Assembly: GCA_913043805.1 (NCBI GenBank)
Contig: CAJWMX010000070.1
Location: 1-9,652 of the forward strand
Length of the DNA: 9,652 bases
Source of the DNA: an uncultured Acidobacteriota bacterium
GTDB lineage: Bacteria > Acidobacteriota > Vicinamibacteria > Vicinamibacterales > UBA8438
Reading direction: 5' to 3'
Below, in pieces: positions 1 to 6,766 of the stretch. Numbering within the stretch: the stretch's first letter is position 1; each line of letters opens with the position of its first letter. The notes beneath the pieces were generated by a model that saw nothing but the letters and a program-made list of their open reading frames with translations, had not been told where the DNA came from and made no database searches. A program made the position numbers and the translations under genes.

Positions 1-1
1 C

Positions 2-1069
2 GAGTGGTTTGGCGGCTACGACGGGCTCAGCACCTTCGTCCCGTATGGCGACGATGCGCTCTACCGCCAGCGCCCGAACGTCGGCGTGCGCGAGCCGAAC
101 GTCATCAAGGTGGACGAGCACTTCGGCTTCCACCGTTCGATGCTCGGCATGCACCGGCTCTGGGACGAAGGCAAGGTCGCCGCGATCCACGGGGCGGGGT
201 ATGACCAGCCGTCGTTCTCGCACTTTGCCTCGAGCTCCTACTGGCACACCGGCGCGCCGAACAGCGGCGAGCCCTACGGCTGGTACGGACGCACCGCCGA
301 CGCGCTCGACCCCGACGGGACGCCCAACTACCTGGTGAACATCTCGTCCACTCAGAGCCTGGCCGTGCGGGCGCGCGACCACGTGCCGGTGGTCTTTCAG
401 GACCCGACCGGCTTCCGTCGCGACCTGTTCCATCCGCAGCAGGCACAGGTGGGCCGCCTCGGCTCTGGTCAGGAAGCCAAGAACGACACGCACCGGTTCT
501 TGCTCGATGTGAACCAGAGCGCGCGCGAGGCGTCAGCGCTGGTGCGTCAGGCCTGGCAGAACTATTCGCGTACCCGGACCCCCGACCTGCGGCTGCTCGA
601 CCTCGACAAGGTCGTGGCGCTCATCGAGAACGACTTCCCGGCGCGCCTCTACTACGTGCGGCTCCGCGGCAGCCTGTTCGATACCCACGTCAACCAGGAG
701 AGCCCGTTCGACCGGCAGGTGCAGTACTGCTCGGACGCGGTCTGGGGTTTCTTCGAGGAAATGAAGCGGATCGGCAAGCAGGACGACGTCTCGGTGTTTA
801 TCCATAGCGAGTTCGGTCGGCGCGTACCGGAGAACACCAGCCTCGGCACTGACCACGGTACGGCCAACGTGTCGTTCGTGGTCGGCGGCGGGGTGAAGGG
901 CGGCCAGTACGGGACGCCGCCGAGCCTCACCGAGCTGGTGCTTGGCGACAACCTGCAGCACACCACCGATTTCCGGCGGGTGTACGCATCGCTGATCGAC
1001 GAGTTCCTGGGCTACAAGCAGCCCGAGAAAGTACTAGGCGGGAATTTCCAGACGCTGGGAATGTTTTAG
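2..1069 (+). CDS. DUF1501 family protein (5'-truncated by window edge)
   Basis: An open frame runs from base 2 to a TAG at 1067-1069 and gives 355 visible residues. It has no start in the window, so the gene begins upstream; an internal GTG at 86 is not the start because the family pattern continues before it. Visible family motifs include GGYDGLSTFVPYGD near the left edge (family consensus GGxDGLNTVVPYGD), IHGAGYDQPSFSHF, then near the C-terminus SEFGRRVPEN, GTDHGTAN and a glycine-rich GGGVKGG, followed by DFRRVYASLIDEFLGY. These are typical of DUF1501, an alkaline-phosphatase/sulfatase-like fold of unknown substrate. Full proteins usually have about 400-480 residues with a Tat signal, so roughly the first 50-100 residues are missing here. 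In many bacteria the gene follows a DUF1800 gene, which would lie left of this window. Biochemical function is not established. Confidence 0.9.
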   Translation, partial: EWFGGYDGLSTFVPYGDDALYRQRPNVGVREPNVIKVDEHFGFHRSMLGMHRLWDEGKVAAIHGAGYDQPSFSHFASSSYWHTGAPNSGEPYGWYGRTADALDPDGTPNYLVNISSTQSLAVRARDHVPVVFQDPTGFRRDLFHPQQAQVGRLGSGQEAKNDTHRFLLDVNQSAREASALVRQAWQNYSRTRTPDLRLLDLDKVVALIENDFPARLYYVRLRGSLFDTHVNQESPFDRQVQYCSDAVWGFFEEMKRIGKQDDVSVFIHSEFGRRVPENTSLGTDHGTANVSFVVGGGVKGGQYGTPPSLTELVLGDNLQHTTDFRRVYASLIDEFLGYKQPEKVLGGNFQTLGMF

Positions 1070-1094
1070 GACCTAGCGAGTACTGGCAGGTTGA

Positions 1095-1122
1095 AAGAGG
1101 GCCGGCGGGAGCCGGCCCTCTT
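1095..1122. terminator. Shared bidirectional hairpin terminator
   Basis: A perfect 12-bp inverted repeat (arms 1095-1106 and 1111-1122, loop GGGA) lies between the stop of the DUF1501 gene (1069) and the stop of the convergent DUF3500 gene (1128). The stem is GC-rich with AA/TT at its base. The downstream T-run is poor on the plus strand (TTCTCGTTTA) and short on the minus strand (TTTCAA). Position and symmetry fit a terminator serving both genes. Confidence 0.75.
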
Positions 1123-1127
1123 CTCGT

Positions 1128-2165
1128 TTAGTGGTCGTTGGCGGCCAGGTGCTCGCGGAGCAGGTCGCGCCCGAAGTCGTTCGCGAAGTCACGCCACACC
1201 GAGTGGACGTGGTTTCCGCCCCCCTGCGTGCTGTCGTACTCGATGAGGAACGACGGCCCCTGCACCCGGTAGTAGTGTCCATCGCCTCGCTCGGTGCCCC
1301 CGGCCCAAGCGAACCCGATGCTGTCCCAGTCCTCCTTGACCTGCGCGACACGCTCGGCGGCGATGTCGGTGGCCATCGTCGAGGTGTAGGACTCGATGAC
1401 GTCCATCAGCATCTCCTGCTGTGCGTCGGTCATGGCCGAGGCCTGCAGCCCCGCCGGCGAGAGCGCGTCGATCTCGAGCTCGGCGCCGGTGATGATGTCG
1501 TCGGGCGCCTCTTCGGCCACGATGGCGGTCGAGCGCTGCGAGGCATCGAGGGCCTGCACCAGTGCGCGGGCCGTGTCTTCACGTCCGGCCAGCGCGCGAA
1601 GCCCGGCGTGCCGGCCTTCCTTCACCTGGGCCGGGTTCGAGCCGAAGAAGCTGGGTGATGCCGCCACCGACCGGCCGTCAACGATGGTGAAGTCGAGTGA
1701 CAAGTGGTGCCCCTGCACCCGCCAGCCCCATGCGCCGGTCGGGCCGGGCGTGCCGAACACCGAGAAGAAGTACCACTCGGGGTTCCGGTCGAAACGGCCG
1801 TTGGTCTCGATGGTGGACAGGATGCCCTCGAGCTCCATGACCGTCGTGGCGGTGAGATAGCCACGCTGGCTGAGCCCGGAGCTCAGCAGGTCGTGGGCCC
1901 GCATCCGCTGCTCGGCGTTCATGTCGATGAGGGTCACGCCGTTTCGCGGGAACATCTCGGTCGGGATGAAGTGGAACTTCTCCCGTTCGTCGGACTGGAT
2001 CTCGAAGGTTGCCTCCGCCCGCTGGGCTGAAGACAGGCTGTCGAGGAAGGCGTTGGCGGCGGCCGCCATGTTTGCGGCAGACCGTTCGGCGGCCACCATC
2101 GGGCCGACTACCGCGAGCGCCACGAGGGCCAACGCGACGAGAAGACGTGGAGACTTCAGGCTCAT
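1128..2165 (-). CDS. DUF3500 domain exported protein
   Basis: 345 residues. The N-terminus has a Sec-type signal (SPR followed by a hydrophobic run at about residues 7-25, likely cleavage near VAA-ER at 26-27), so the protein is probably periplasmic or secreted. Family hallmarks of DUF3500 are WYFFSVFGTPGPTGAWGWRVQ (residues 131-151, broken here by no gap), HHLSLDFT (153-160), PSFFGSNPA (171-179), then HYYRVQGPSFLIEYDST (297-313) and HVHSVWRDFANDFG (319-332). The start at 2165 is supported by AAGGAG seven bases upstream (2173-2178). The molecular function of DUF3500 is not known; the conserved His, Trp, Asp and Asn residues suggest a binding or catalytic pocket, but that is inference. It lies 82 bp downstream of the transglutaminase gene on the same strand and probably has its own promoter. 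Confidence 0.88.
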   Translation of the reverse strand: MSLKSPRLLVALALVALAVVGPMVAAERSAANMAAAANAFLDSLSSAQRAEATFEIQSDEREKFHFIPTEMFPRNGVTLIDMNAEQRMRAHDLLSSGLSQRGYLTATTVMELEGILSTIETNGRFDRNPEWYFFSVFGTPGPTGAWGWRVQGHHLSLDFTIVDGRSVAASPSFFGSNPAQVKEGRHAGLRALAGREDTARALVQALDASQRSTAIVAEEAPDDIITGAELEIDALSPAGLQASAMTDAQQEMLMDVIESYTSTMATDIAAERVAQVKEDWDSIGFAWAGGTERGDGHYYRVQGPSFLIEYDSTQGGGNHVHSVWRDFANDFGRDLLREHLAANDH

Positions 2166-2196
2166 TCCGTCACTCCTTCACTGAAAAGTGGCCTCA

Positions 2197-2226
2197 AGGA
2201 TAGCGGTCACCGCCCGGACGCATCAA
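2197..2226 (-). promoter_or_regulatory. Candidate sigma70-type promoter for the DUF3500 gene
   Basis: On the minus strand, TTGATG (2226-2221) and TATCCT (2202-2197) are separated by 18 bases, each matching the -35/-10 consensus at four of six positions. A start of transcription near 2190 would leave a leader of about 25 nt carrying the AAGGAG ribosome site. The match is by eye in GC-rich DNA, where chance hits occur. Confidence 0.3.
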
Positions 2227-2247
2227 GCTCGTGGCGGCCAGCGCGGC

Positions 2248-3180
2248 TCAGCCTTCCGACACCACGAGGTGTCGTTCGATGGTCGGGCCGGGCTCGCCGT
2301 CGAGCTCGGCGTAGGGGCCGGCGAAGAAGAGTACGGGCGACCCGGACTGGGGTGGAGCCAGCTGCAGGTCGCGGCCAACCGACCACGCCACGTGGTTCAT
2401 CTCGAGTGAACCGAACAGTCCCTCGGTGCCGAACTTGCACGTGCAGGACGCATCGACGGGGATCCATCCCAGGCCGGTGGCAAAGAACTCAGCCCAGCAG
2501 TGGTAACCGCAGATGTCGCAGTCCTCTTCGCCCGGCACCGTCGGTTCGAGCGCCTGCCCCAGCACCAGCCGCGCCGGAATGCCGACCGAGCGGGCCAGCG
2601 AGATGAACAGCGCATGGATGTCGTTGCAGTTGCCGACCGAGCAGGTCATCGCATGCTGCGTGCTGCCGGTGCCCGACTGCTGAGTTGCGTCGTACTGCAT
2701 CGCGCCGGTCACATAGTCGAACAGGCAACGCGCCTGACGGAGCGGGCTCGTTTCGCCCGCGACGACCGAGTTCGCCAGGGTCCGGGTCGCGTCATTGACG
2801 TCCACATGGCGCTCGGGGGCCAGGTGCTGGGAAAAGGGGGTCGGATCACCCAGGGGCCGGACGCAGCTCTCGTGGAGCTCGTGCGTGATCGGGAGCCGCT
2901 CGATGTCGTAGCGGATCTCGACGTTCAGCGGTCCGTTCATTTCATCCAGCCGGAGATGGGCCATCTGGTTCCCGTGTCCTGGTTCGCGAGTCACCGACCA
3001 GTGGTTGCCGGACGGTAGTTCGCACGCCAGCACACGCTGGTAGGGCGTGTCGGTGATGAGCGGTATCCAGAGGTCCAGACGCCCGATGGTCGAGGCGATG
3101 CCGATCCGGTCGGCGATTCCGTAGCGCACGGCGGTGGCCGTTTCGCGAGCGGTCGGTTTGGGGCACTCGGCTACGTTCAT
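2248..3180 (-). CDS. Transglutaminase-like domain protein
   Basis: 310 residues from ATG at 3180. The frame stays open far upstream (to 3759), but that part overlaps the 3207-5057 gene and reads as arginine-rich shadow sequence; GGAGAT at 3185-3190, four bases before the ATG, decides the start. The transglutaminase core (PF01841-like) occupies about residues 145-250: the catalytic Cys185 in SVGNCNDIHALFISLARSVG followed by IPARLVLG, His227 in GYHCWAEFF, and Asp243 in GWIPVDAS complete a Cys-His-Asp triad. The N-terminal 140 residues form the all-beta leader region common to such proteins. There is no signal peptide or membrane segment, so it looks cytoplasmic. An unusual group of cysteines (221, 224, 228, 246, 248) surrounds the catalytic His and Asp. 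Bacterial members are mostly proteases or amidases, or of unknown role, rather than protein cross-linkers. The gene starts 26 nt after the peptidase gene and is probably cotranscribed with it. Confidence 0.87.
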   Translation of the reverse strand: MNVAECPKPTARETATAVRYGIADRIGIASTIGRLDLWIPLITDTPYQRVLACELPSGNHWSVTREPGHGNQMAHLRLDEMNGPLNVEIRYDIERLPITHELHESCVRPLGDPTPFSQHLAPERHVDVNDATRTLANSVVAGETSPLRQARCLFDYVTGAMQYDATQQSGTGSTQHAMTCSVGNCNDIHALFISLARSVGIPARLVLGQALEPTVPGEEDCDICGYHCWAEFFATGLGWIPVDASCTCKFGTEGLFGSLEMNHVAWSVGRDLQLAPPQSGSPVLFFAGPYAELDGEPGPTIERHLVVSEG

Positions 3181-3206
3181 CGAGATCTCCAGGGACGGGT
3201 CCGATT

Positions 3207-5057
3207 CTACGGGAACCTGAGTCCGACGAGCGTGCCCGCCACGCGCGGCGAGGCTTCTTGCCCGGGATCGGGTACGACCTCCAGAATAATCCGCCGATCG
3301 ACCGGGCCACAGTTGACCTCGTCGCTGACCTGTCCGCCGGGGTCGACGATCTCCACCGGGGCCGTCGCCGCGCTGCGGGCCACATAGAACCGGCCCGCGG
3401 CTTCTACGACGAACTCCAGTCCGTCGGGCGCGCACCGCAGCTCGATCCACCCGCCACTGACCTCCAGCGTGCCGTCTGACCGCGTCCGCACGGCCGGTGG
3501 CCGCGGCGGGGGCGAGGCGGGCTCGTCGGCGGCCGGAGGTGGCGCGACTGGCACGATGGTCCGGGTTCGTCGCCGTGGCGCGTCTCGCCGTCGCTCGTTC
3601 TCCACCAGCACCTCGTCGTTCCGCTCGATGGCGCCCGCCAGCGGCGCGAGCCCGCTGGCCGCCCCGGCGTCCGGCATCCAGGTGCGCGCGCGCTCCAAGG
3701 TCGTCCGCGCCGCCTCGACGTCGCCCATGTCCAGGAACACCAGACCGAGCGTCGCCCACGCTGTCGGGTCCGTGCGGTCCAGGTCGAGCGCCGAGCGAGC
3801 GAATGCCACAGCTTGCGGAAAATCGAGCATCTCGACGTAGCTGCGTGCCAGCGCCCGATGCGTCAACGGGAATCGTGGGTTGAGCTCCATCGAGGTCCGA
3901 AGCGTCGAGAGCCGGCCGCCGTGTGCATCCTCGGTCGTGGACTGGGGCGAGAGGGTGGCCAGCAGATAGTGCGTGGCGAAGTCGCTCGAGCCCAGCCGGG
4001 CCGCGGCGCCGAACGCTTCGAGGGCGAGGTCGTTGCGCCCCTCATCCAGATGGAGCCGCCCCTTGACGTCCTGAGCCAGGGCCAGGGCGTCGTCCTGCGT
4101 TGTCGCCTCGTCGACCATGGCCAGAGCGCCGCTCGGGTCGCCGCCCCAGTGTCGAATCTGGGCGCGTCGCGCCAGCGCTTCGGCCGGGCTCAGTTCGCGG
4201 GCGACGAAGCTGGTCTCCTCTACTGGGTCGTCGAACGGGCGTTCCAGCTGTCCGAACACGAGCCGACGGACGTAGTCGGCGAGCTCGGTGTCCATCTGTT
4301 CAAGATCACCGACCGCCTGGGTGAACGCCTCCACCTGGTCGACGCCTTGCTGCACCAGCGCCACATACGACTCGAGCGCCCGCTGCCTCACCAGTTCTTC
4401 GTTCCCGAGCATGAGGAAGTGGGTGAGCGCCCACGACTGCGCATAGAAGGCCCCGACGTCGCCGGCTCCGTCGTGCGGGTTGGTGGTCAGCGCAAGCAGA
4501 TCGCGAAGGGCCACGCGGCGGTCCCTGAGGTAGCGGACCGCATCGGGGTCGGGACGGCCGTAGCTTGCCCGGTCGCCGTCGATGTCGGCGTTCGAGTAGA
4601 ACTCGGCCATCCCCTCACGCAGCCACAGCGGGAGTCTTCCCGCCAGGGTCAGCCGGGTGAGGAGGTGGAAGTATTCGTGGTAGACCGTCTGCCGCCCGGC
4701 GTCGAGCCGGAGCACGATGTGGTTCTTGAACGGGCCGGCCCGGAAGATACCACCCGGACGTGGGCCATCGGTGTAGCGTGGGATCAGGTCGGCCAGGTCG
4801 TCCCCGTCTTCGACGACGAACACGGTCACGGGACGGAGCGGGTCGTCGACCCCGTCGGGCAGCGTCTGGGCGAAGAAGGCGTGCACCCGCTCCAGATCTC
4901 CCGCGACGTTGCGCGCGATGGCCTCGCCCTCCGGCGTGAGTACCGTGAACCGGGGGCTGACGACCTCCGTCCAGTTCTGAGCGGCGGCCAGCCCTGGCGC
5001 GAGCGCCGCCAGCACGGTGAGGGCGAGCCGACCGACGGTTGTCCAGGGGGGCATCAT
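3207..5057 (-). CDS. Exported gluzincin-like (peptidase MA-type) protein with TPR repeats
   Basis: 616 residues. A Sec signal covers residues 1-26 (hydrophobic run, then LAAAQ with likely cleavage before Q27). Residues 30-270 resemble the peptidase-MA/DUF1570-type zinc peptidases: HEYFH at 127-131 is a full HExxH motif, followed by LPLWLREGMAEFYSN (142-156), where Glu148 or Glu152 is the probable third zinc ligand. Residues about 290-480 are helical TPR-like repeats, the clearest at 397-426 and 431-460 (PTAWATLGLVFLDMGDVEAA). A Pro/Arg-rich linker (about 487-525) leads to a C-terminal beta-rich domain with one cysteine pair (Cys542, Cys583) that could form a disulfide. The start has two adjacent ATGs with only a weak GGA upstream. 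Role by inference: an envelope zinc peptidase or scaffold; the substrate is unknown. It is the first gene of a probable operon with the transglutaminase-like gene. Confidence 0.82.
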   Translation of the reverse strand: MMPPWTTVGRLALTVLAALAPGLAAAQNWTEVVSPRFTVLTPEGEAIARNVAGDLERVHAFFAQTLPDGVDDPLRPVTVFVVEDGDDLADLIPRYTDGPRPGGIFRAGPFKNHIVLRLDAGRQTVYHEYFHLLTRLTLAGRLPLWLREGMAEFYSNADIDGDRASYGRPDPDAVRYLRDRRVALRDLLALTTNPHDGAGDVGAFYAQSWALTHFLMLGNEELVRQRALESYVALVQQGVDQVEAFTQAVGDLEQMDTELADYVRRLVFGQLERPFDDPVEETSFVARELSPAEALARRAQIRHWGGDPSGALAMVDEATTQDDALALAQDVKGRLHLDEGRNDLALEAFGAAARLGSSDFATHYLLATLSPQSTTEDAHGGRLSTLRTSMELNPRFPLTHRALARSYVEMLDFPQAVAFARSALDLDRTDPTAWATLGLVFLDMGDVEAARTTLERARTWMPDAGAASGLAPLAGAIERNDEVLVENERRRDAPRRRTRTIVPVAPPPAADEPASPPPRPPAVRTRSDGTLEVSGGWIELRCAPDGLEFVVEAAGRFYVARSAATAPVEIVDPGGQVSDEVNCGPVDRRIILEVVPDPGQEASPRVAGTLVGLRFP

Positions 5058-5085
5058 TGCCGGCTATCCGGAGGCGACTCCAGGC

Positions 5086-5091
5086 ATCATA
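5086..5091 (-). promoter_or_regulatory. Candidate -10 element for the gluzincin/transglutaminase operon
   Basis: TATGAT on the minus strand matches the -10 consensus at five of six positions, about 29 bases upstream of the ATG at 5057. I see no convincing -35 at 16-18 bp spacing, so the call rests on the -10 and on its place in the divergent gap. Confidence 0.28.
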
Positions 5092-5102
5092 TCGAACGCC
5101 GG

Positions 5103-5131
5103 TAGACACGGATCGTAACGCCCTCTATCCT
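5103..5131 (+). promoter_or_regulatory. Candidate sigma70-type promoter for the carboxylesterase gene
   Basis: TAGACA (5103-5108, five of six to TTGACA) and TATCCT (5126-5131, four of six to TATAAT) stand exactly 17 bases apart in the divergent gap 5058-5182. Transcription would begin near 5138, leaving a leader of about 45 nt that contains the AAGGGA ribosome site. It is the best-looking promoter in the window, but was identified by eye only. Confidence 0.42.
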
Positions 5132-5182
5132 GAGTCGGTCGTCGGATATCTGCGTCTCTTGACGCCTTGAAGGGAACTCGTC

Positions 5183-6724
5183 ATGACTACGCGACTACTG
5201 GTCGGATTCGTCACGGTCCTGCTGCTATCATCCGCGCTCGCGGTGCACGCGCAGGAGCCGGTGCAGCTCACCCATGGCCAGGTCTCGGGCGTGGAGCTGG
5301 AGGGGGGTGTGACCGTCTACCGCGGCATTCCCTTTGCGGCGCCGCCGGTCGGCGATCTCCGCTGGAAGGCGCCCCAGCCACCGACTCCCTGGCAGGGTGT
5401 GCGCGCCGCCGACACGTTCGGGCCCGCGTGCGTGCAGGGACGATCCCAGTTGATGAGTGAGGACTGCCTGTATCTCAACGTCTGGACCGGCGCGGACAGT
5501 GCCGATGCCGGGTTGCCCGTCATGGTCTGGATCCACGGCGGTGGCTGGAGCTCGGGCGCCAGCAGCGTGGGTATCTATGACGGCGCCGGGTTTGCCGAGA
5601 AGGACGTCGTGCTGGTGTCGGTGAACTACCGGATGAACGCCTTCGGGTTCATGGCGCATCCGGCACTGTCGGCCGAATCTGAGCGTGGGGTCTCGGGCAA
5701 CTACGGCATCCTGGATCATGTCGCCGCGCTGGAGTGGGTGCGCGACAACATCAGTGGTTTCGGCGGCGACCCCGGGAACGTCACCATCTTCGGCGAGTCG
5801 GCGGGTGGAGCCAGCATCTATTCGCTGCTGGCCACGCCGCTGGCCAAAGGGCTGTTTCACCGCGCCATCTCCGAAAGCACCTGGATCACGCCGAACAACG
5901 TGGCCCATCTCACCCGCCACAACGGTTTCTCTGACAGCGCCGAGGAGCGCGGCCGCCGCGCGATCTCCGCAAAGCTGGAGGAGCTTGGCCAGTTGACCGA
6001 CGGTGACCTGTTGGTCACCATGCGGGCGATGTCGGCCGAGGACCTGATGGACATGCAGTTCAGCGTGTCACTGGCCGTCGATGGCTGGGTGATGCCCGAG
6101 GCGCCGAGGGAGATCTTCCGCGCTGGCGAACACAACGTCGTTCCGGTGCTGGGCGGCGTCAATGACGGTGAAGGGCTGATGTTCGTCCGGCCGAACGGCA
6201 CCTTCGAGACGCTGGACGAGCAGCGCGCGGAGCGGACAGCCGAGTGGGGAGAGCATGGGCGCGGGATGGCGGAGCACTATCTGGCCACGACGGCGGACCA
6301 GCTCTACACGAGCGAAGTGGACTACAACACCGACCTGTGGTTCGCCCGACCGAACCGCGAGCTGCTCAACGCCAACGCCAACGCGTCGGGCGACACGTTC
6401 ATGTATCTGTTTACCCGGAACCTGCGGGATCCGGCCGACCGGGCGCCGCACGCCATGGAGTTGATGTACGTGTTCCAGACGCTGCCGGGACAGGCGCCGG
6501 ACACCGACCGCCAGATTTCAGACCTGATCAGCGATTACTGGGTGCAGTTCGCCGCCGCCGGCGATCCGAATCGGAACGGACTGCCCGCCTGGCCCGCGTA
6601 CGACTCGGGCGAGCAGGCGTATCAGATTCTCGGGGTTGAGGTGGGGCAGGGGAGCGGCTTTCGCCGGGCCGAACTGGACGAAATGGACCGCTACTTCACA
6701 GCGACCTACGACAGCGCTCGCTAG
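5183..6724 (+). CDS. Type-B carboxylesterase, exported
   Basis: 513 residues, the usual length for the carboxylesterase/lipase family B (PF00135). A Sec signal occupies residues 1-23 (LLVGFVTVLLLSSALAVHA-Q). The oxyanion-hole motif HGGGWSSG is at 118-125, the nucleophile elbow GESAGGAS at 204-211 (Ser206), the acidic residue Glu330 in GGVNDGEGLMF, and the base His423 in APHAMELMYVF, giving a complete Ser-Glu-His triad. Cys83 and Cys95 (in SEDCLYLNVW) match the first conserved disulfide of the family, which fits export. The reaction is hydrolysis of carboxylic esters to acid and alcohol; the natural substrate cannot be read from sequence. The start is supported by AAGGGA at 5170-5175, seven bases before the ATG. 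The gene is convergent with the dienelactone hydrolase gene. Confidence 0.93.
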   Translation: MTTRLLVGFVTVLLLSSALAVHAQEPVQLTHGQVSGVELEGGVTVYRGIPFAAPPVGDLRWKAPQPPTPWQGVRAADTFGPACVQGRSQLMSEDCLYLNVWTGADSADAGLPVMVWIHGGGWSSGASSVGIYDGAGFAEKDVVLVSVNYRMNAFGFMAHPALSAESERGVSGNYGILDHVAALEWVRDNISGFGGDPGNVTIFGESAGGASIYSLLATPLAKGLFHRAISESTWITPNNVAHLTRHNGFSDSAEERGRRAISAKLEELGQLTDGDLLVTMRAMSAEDLMDMQFSVSLAVDGWVMPEAPREIFRAGEHNVVPVLGGVNDGEGLMFVRPNGTFETLDEQRAERTAEWGEHGRGMAEHYLATTADQLYTSEVDYNTDLWFARPNRELLNANANASGDTFMYLFTRNLRDPADRAPHAMELMYVFQTLPGQAPDTDRQISDLISDYWVQFAAAGDPNRNGLPAWPAYDSGEQAYQILGVEVGQGSGFRRAELDEMDRYFTATYDSAR

Positions 6725-6731
6725 GACAAAC

Positions 6732-6758
6732 GGCGGAAAGGACGATGTCCTTCCCGCC
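6732..6758. terminator. Shared bidirectional hairpin terminator
   Basis: An inverted repeat with arms 6732-6743 and 6747-6758 (eleven of twelve pairs, one A-C mismatch at 6737/6753, loop GAT) fills the 42-bp gap between the stops of the convergent carboxylesterase and dienelactone hydrolase genes. There is no clear T-run on either side, so it may be an intrinsic terminator of the weak-tail kind or a 3'-end stabilising hairpin. Confidence 0.65.
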
Positions 6759-6766
6759 CCATGGCC

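Noticed and set aside
86..1069. GTG at 86 as the start of the DUF1501 gene
   Set aside because: The frame is open to the left edge and the family motif GGYDGLSTFVPYGD lies before the GTG, so the gene simply starts outside the window.
1131..1658. Plus-strand open frame of 175 codons
   Set aside because: It is antisense to the DUF3500 gene, whose motifs and ribosome site are clear.
3181..3759. Upstream extension of the transglutaminase frame as an N-terminal domain
   Set aside because: The extension overlaps the end of the 3207-5057 gene in another frame, reads as low-complexity Arg/Ala/Gly sequence, and the ATG at 3180 has a good ribosome site.
3813..5105. Plus-strand open frame of 430 codons
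   Set aside because: It lies wholly opposite the signal-peptide, HExxH and TPR-bearing gene on the minus strand, shows no recognisable domain, and long antisense frames are expected in GC-rich coding DNA.
5159..5164. TTGACG as a -35 box for the carboxylesterase gene
   Set aside because: It lies only 19 bases before the ATG, leaving no room for a -10 element and leader.
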